This document shows positions 6,742 through 9,419 of a stretch of 9,419 nt of DNA, piece by piece (position 1 is the first letter of the stretch; the number at the start of each line of letters is the position of its first letter). This DNA is from Lachnospiraceae bacterium (lineage in GTDB: Bacteria > Bacillota > Clostridia > Lachnospirales > Lachnospiraceae), in NCBI GenBank assembly GCA_902363675.1, contig CABJAV010000053.1, forward strand, positions 1-9,419, given 5' to 3'. The notes under the pieces were generated by a model. The model searched no databases and had not been told where the DNA came from. It saw only the letters and a list, made by a program, of their open reading frames with translations. The translations under genes were made by a program, and so were the position numbers.

Positions 6742-7398
6742 ATGTCAAGAATTACGGACTACGGTTTTTTATTTCAAACGACATTTGGAACATCAAAAAC
6801 AAATTTAGTCAACAATATTCAGTTGTCCCAAATGAACAGCAGTTCTGTACAGAAACAATTAAAAGCAGCAGGGATCGACACAAACAGTAAAAAGTATAAA
6901 GCAGCACTGAGTGAGATGATGAAGAATGGAAACGGTGCAATGTTTACAAATGTTCAGGCAATTAAGAACCTGATGAGCCAGTATGACAAAAACGGAGACT
7001 GGATTGATCCGAATACTGGATTAACAGGACTTGCGGTAACGGATGAGAACAGAAACAGTTATAAACATATCATTTCTATTCCAGAGAGCAGCCGGGAAGA
7101 AATGTTTGAACTGGCAAAGAAAGAATTCTTAAATGAAAATGGTACTTTAAATGGTGATACTACCAAAAGGGAGAGTGTATATAACAATTTATACAGAAAA
7201 ATGGATAAGGATGACCGCTTATCAGCAGGCTGGACAATGGAACAATATGAACATCAATACAGACAGGCATTTGCAGAAGCTGCAAAAGTCGCAGATCCTA
7301 CATGGAGAGCTGGTAAACCAATACCGGCTGGCGCATTGGATGGTATTACAAGGGAGTCGGCGGAAAGTGGCAGGAAGTCAGTAGATATAAAGTTATAG
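6742..7398 (+). CDS. Hypothetical 218-aa protein, possibly DUF3879-like
   Basis: ATG 6742 follows AGGAGG (6728-6733), spaced 8 nt. The soluble protein has no signal peptide. Its N-terminus (SRITDYGFLFQTTFG) is followed by a helical part (residues 25-80). Then comes YDKNGDWIDPNTGLTGLAVT (81-100), whose D-x-N-x-D resembles a calcium-loop start but lacks the rest of an EF-hand. RLSAGWTMEQYEHQYRQAF (159-177) and DPTWRAGKPIPAGALDGITR (185-204) are the most family-like segments, and match my memory of DUF3879 proteins of Lachnospiraceae; this name is tentative. The end is SVDIKL. It is the first gene after the kinase and the repeat/promoter region, so it is the best candidate direct target of the two-component system. 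A broken copy of its C-terminal part lies at 9092-9271. Function unknown. Confidence 0.85.
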   Translation: MSRITDYGFLFQTTFGTSKTNLVNNIQLSQMNSSSVQKQLKAAGIDTNSKKYKAALSEMMKNGNGAMFTNVQAIKNLMSQYDKNGDWIDPNTGLTGLAVTDENRNSYKHIISIPESSREEMFELAKKEFLNENGTLNGDTTKRESVYNNLYRKMDKDDRLSAGWTMEQYEHQYRQAFAEAAKVADPTWRAGKPIPAGALDGITRESAESGRKSVDIKL

Positions 7399-7463
7399 AT
7401 AGATTTATTTGTGAGCCACGAGGTGAAACTAAGATAATGGGTTTTAAGGAGGAAAAATAGGAT

Positions 7464-8207
7464 ATGAAAATATCTAATTACATGAATAATACGAATTCAA
7501 TAATGGAAAAAAATACTGATAAAGTACAGAAAGGAAATAGTCAGACAAACGAAAAACATACAGTGGGGCAATCAGTGAAGCTTTCGATTTCTAATGAGGG
7601 ATTGGAGTATTATCGTAATCGTATACAGCAGAGTGGACAGGAAAAATATGATGATGTGGTTCAAAGAAAGGAACTGTTAGCGAGTAAAAAAATCAGTGAT
7701 ATTGATTATAGTTATGAAATTCAAAAGAAGGCAGCACAGCAGAATCAAAATGTTGATACAGGAAAAAGTGCCTTAAATATTACTGACAAGGCAAATAATT
7801 ATGTTAAAGCATACGCAGAATTATATGATGAAATTGTGAAGGGCTATGAAAATGGAACCAGAGAAATATATGTAGCTGATGAAAATGGACCTCGTAAGCT
7901 TACAAAGGATGAAGAGTTAAGCAATTTAGATGCTGCATATAAAAAAACAGTGGATGACTTTGTGACAATGGAGACAACCAATCAGCATGCCCGTGGAATT
8001 ATTGGTGAAGAAATGAATAAAATTTCAAAAATTACCACAAGGTCAACTTTGGCATCGGCTTACATTGAGGAGCAAAAAACCAGGGGAAAGGACGAAATCC
8101 CAGAAAATTTAACTGAGAAAATGTATGGTGCAATTACCTCATTTAAGGAGAAATATACAATGATTCAGCCTAATAGAGAGCAGTTATTGATGAGTATTAA
8201 GATTTGA
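7464..8207 (+). CDS. Hypothetical 247-aa protein with N-terminal I-S motif
   Basis: ATG 7464 follows AAGGAGG (7446-7452). It lies 65 nt after the 6742 gene with no visible terminator, so co-transcription is likely. The product is hydrophilic, with no signal peptide or membrane segment. The polar N-terminus MKISNYMNNTNSIMEK leads to SVKLSISNEGLEYY (37-50), close in layout to DDVKISDS in the gene starting at 9301 and DTLTISASGKEKL in the 1576 gene. The rest is mostly helical. YDEIVKGYENGTREIYVADE (121-140) and LTKDEELSNLDAAYKKTVDD (146-165) look like conserved family segments, but I cannot name the family. Gene order suggests control by the two-component system and a role alongside the 218-aa neighbour. 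Export by a flagellar-type route is a hypothesis only. Confidence 0.85.
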   Translation: MKISNYMNNTNSIMEKNTDKVQKGNSQTNEKHTVGQSVKLSISNEGLEYYRNRIQQSGQEKYDDVVQRKELLASKKISDIDYSYEIQKKAAQQNQNVDTGKSALNITDKANNYVKAYAELYDEIVKGYENGTREIYVADENGPRKLTKDEELSNLDAAYKKTVDDFVTMETTNQHARGIIGEEMNKISKITTRSTLASAYIEEQKTRGKDEIPENLTEKMYGAITSFKEKYTMIQPNREQLLMSIKI

Positions 8208-8273
8208 TGATGTTAGTACTATGATTTACAAATAAAAATAGTAATTACATATCATATTGAGGCTGAGAGAAAT
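8206..8273 (+). repeat. Degenerate paralogue-tail repeat, copy 2
   Basis: This overlaps the stop codon of the 7464 gene and matches 309-369. The last 29 nt (8245-8273) are nearly identical to the first copy; the first part is more diverged, with a few inserted bases. One frame reads IKIVITYHIEAERN then TAA, similar to LITYQYEADS in the tail of the 396-aa protein. Nothing else is seen in the 8208-8338 gap apart from the ribosome site of the next gene. Confidence 0.45.
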
Positions 8274-8338
8274 TAAATATCCAAGTCGTTCAATATAATA
8301 GAAATTATTTTAAGTTTCAATAACAGGGAGGTAGGATT

Positions 8339-9088
8339 ATGGCAATTACAGGTATCAATAACAGCAGTTGCGCATCGTATTATGCTTCAAATTACAAGAA
8401 TACTGTTAAAAAAACAGATAGTGAAAAGGATAGTACAAATACAAAAGACGGCAACGTGACAACAAGTACAGTTGAATTAAAAACATCACGTCCCGGTGTG
8501 ACAAAAACAGAGCAGATTAAGACGGGGTATAGCAATGTAAATGATTATTCAAAATACTTGCAAGGAAAATACCATTATATGAATACGGGAACGACTTCAA
8601 TGCAAGGGGTTCCGACAACAGTATCCGTTTCAAGTGCATTTTTACAGAAGTGTATGAATGATCCAGAAAAAGCAAAGTATCTGGAGGAAAACTTAGCAGC
8701 CATTCCAGATTGTGCAAAAAGTGCGGTGAATGGATGTTTGGGCACTTTGACAAATCTGAGTTATATGATTGATGCAAACGGAAATATTTCGGTGGCAATA
8801 TCTGGTACAAATGATCCAGATGGGAAAATAGCGAAAGAGAATGCTGAACGAAAAGCAAAAGAGAACAGAGAAAAAGAGGAAAAAGTAAAAGAGAAAAGAG
8901 CTGCTAAAAAAGCAGAGGAAGAAAAAGCTGCAAAGAAACGTGCAGAAAAATCGGCAGAAGGAAAAGAAACGGGTGATTATACCTTATCCGTAACTGGTAA
9001 TGATGTAAAAAGTATGACACAGAGCCTTGTAGCAGAATCTGTGAGTATTTCTGCACCTGATAGATCAAGTTTTGATATTAAGGCATAA
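8339..9088 (+). CDS. Hypothetical 249-aa protein with charged helix, possibly DUF6033-like
   Basis: ATG 8339 follows GGGAGG (8326-8331), spaced 7 nt. Residues 1-60 are polar, Ser/Thr/Lys-rich and look disordered, starting MAITGINNSSCASYYASNYK. Residues 68-160 form a compact-looking part with KYLQGKYHYMNTGTTSMQG, TVSVSSAFLQKCMNDPEKAK and SYMIDANGNISVAISGTNDP. Residues 161-208 are almost only Lys, Glu, Ala and Arg and should form one long charged helix or coiled coil. The last 40 residues end in SFDIKA, like NFDMKA of the 427 gene. No signal peptide or membrane span. Three Cys residues (11, 105, 125) and a fourth at 133 have no obvious metal-site spacing. The family name is tentative and function is unknown. 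Confidence 0.85.
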   Translation: MAITGINNSSCASYYASNYKNTVKKTDSEKDSTNTKDGNVTTSTVELKTSRPGVTKTEQIKTGYSNVNDYSKYLQGKYHYMNTGTTSMQGVPTTVSVSSAFLQKCMNDPEKAKYLEENLAAIPDCAKSAVNGCLGTLTNLSYMIDANGNISVAISGTNDPDGKIAKENAERKAKENREKEEKVKEKRAAKKAEEEKAAKKRAEKSAEGKETGDYTLSVTGNDVKSMTQSLVAESVSISAPDRSSFDIKA

Positions 9089-9091
9089 GAG

Positions 9092-9271
9092 GATTCGATA
9101 AAAGGAAAATATCAAATTGGTGCATTGGATGGCATCACCAGAGAGTAGAGTGGCAGAAAGTCAGTAGATATAAATCGTTTTATTGGTTCATTGAGCAATG
9201 ACAGTGATGTAGATTACCTGAAAATAGATGCAGGTTCTTTGACATCGAGCAAGATAGATAAAGAAGTATAG
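9092..9271 (+). pseudogene. Broken copy of the tail of the 218-aa gene
   Basis: The frame that follows the stop of the 8339 gene reads IKGKYQIGALDGITRE, an in-frame TAG at 9146-9148, then SGRKSVDI. It continues NRFIGSLSNDSDVDYLKIDA and stops at TAG 9269-9271. The 6742 product has RAGKPIPAGALDGITRES-AESGRKSVDIKL in the same order, so this is a relic of a paralogue with a longer C-terminus. There is no start codon or ribosome site. It fills most of the 212-nt gap before the next gene. Confidence 0.8.
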
Positions 9272-9300
9272 AAAGTGTGGACTAACTTAAGGAGGTTGCT

Positions 9301-9419
9301 ATGAAAGTTCAAGGAAATAGGTATATTAATAATCCAGAGATGATAAAAAATAAGGTTGAGAAGAAAACAACTGTTCCTCAGAATATTATTTCGGAGGATG
9401 ATGTGAAAATCAGTGATTC
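9301..9419 (+). CDS. 5' end of an accessory protein gene (partial)
   Basis: ATG 9301 follows AAGGAGG (9289-9295), spaced 5 nt, and the frame is open to the window end (39 full codons). The product starts MKVQGNRYINNPEMIKNKVE and reaches DDVKISDS-type sequence at about residues 33-40. The start resembles MKISNYMNNTNSIMEKN of the 7464 product. The D-V-x-I-S motif at a similar distance from the start is shared with 7464 and 1576. It probably belongs to the same class of leaderless proteins. The rest is outside the window. Confidence 0.75.
   Translation, partial: MKVQGNRYINNPEMIKNKVEKKTTVPQNIISEDDVKISD

Noticed and set aside
6702..6890. 62-codon frame overlapping the start of the 6742 gene
   Set aside because: It has no ribosome site and runs out of frame inside a well-supported gene, so it is a shadow frame.
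6982..7020. EF-hand calcium site in the 218-aa protein (DKNGDWIDPNTG)
   Set aside because: The first D-x-N-x-D positions fit, but the glycine at loop position 6 and the acidic residue at position 12 are absent and there are no clear flanking EF helices.
7151..7384. 77-codon frame inside the 6742 gene
   Set aside because: It is fully contained in another frame of a supported gene and has no start signal.

Overview
The window is AT-rich DNA with strong AAGGAGG-type ribosome binding sites, short intergenic gaps and every credible gene on the + strand. The reading frames are of the kind found in gut Clostridia, most likely a Lachnospiraceae species related to Roseburia, Butyrivibrio or Eubacterium. 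That placement is an inference from composition and remembered protein families. No rRNA, tRNA, CRISPR array, transposase or integrase is visible.

Layout. Positions 1-258 are the 3' end of an unrecognised gene. Then come a 195-aa protein (427-1014), a frameshifted gene relic (about 1056-1524), a 396-aa protein (1576-2766), and a 480-aa protein with an N-terminal PPC-like beta domain (2851-4293). A relic of the tail of the 396-aa gene (4312-4398) and a long hairpin (4419-4461) close this left block. In the centre lies a two-component pair of AgrA/AgrC type: a LytTR response regulator (4574-5308) and a polytopic GHKL histidine kinase (5317-6609). The right block starts with a tandem 20-bp direct repeat and a candidate promoter. 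It continues with 218-aa (6742-7398), 247-aa (7464-8207) and 249-aa (8339-9088) proteins, a broken copy of the 218-aa gene's tail (9092-9271) and the first 39 codons of another gene (9301 onward).

How it may work together. The flanking proteins are small to medium, hydrophilic, and have no Sec signal peptide or membrane segment. They share short terminal patterns: a D-x-[LV]-x-I-S-like motif near the N-terminus of three, and an [FV]-D-[IM]-K-[AL] C-terminus in three. The island also carries several decayed paralogue tails. This looks like a rapidly duplicating and decaying island of accessory, possibly exported, proteins. A peptide-sensing two-component system sits in its middle and plausibly controls at least the 6742 operon through the tandem repeat directly in front of it. 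No function is known to me for these protein families. Family names given below (DUF-type) are from memory and tentative.
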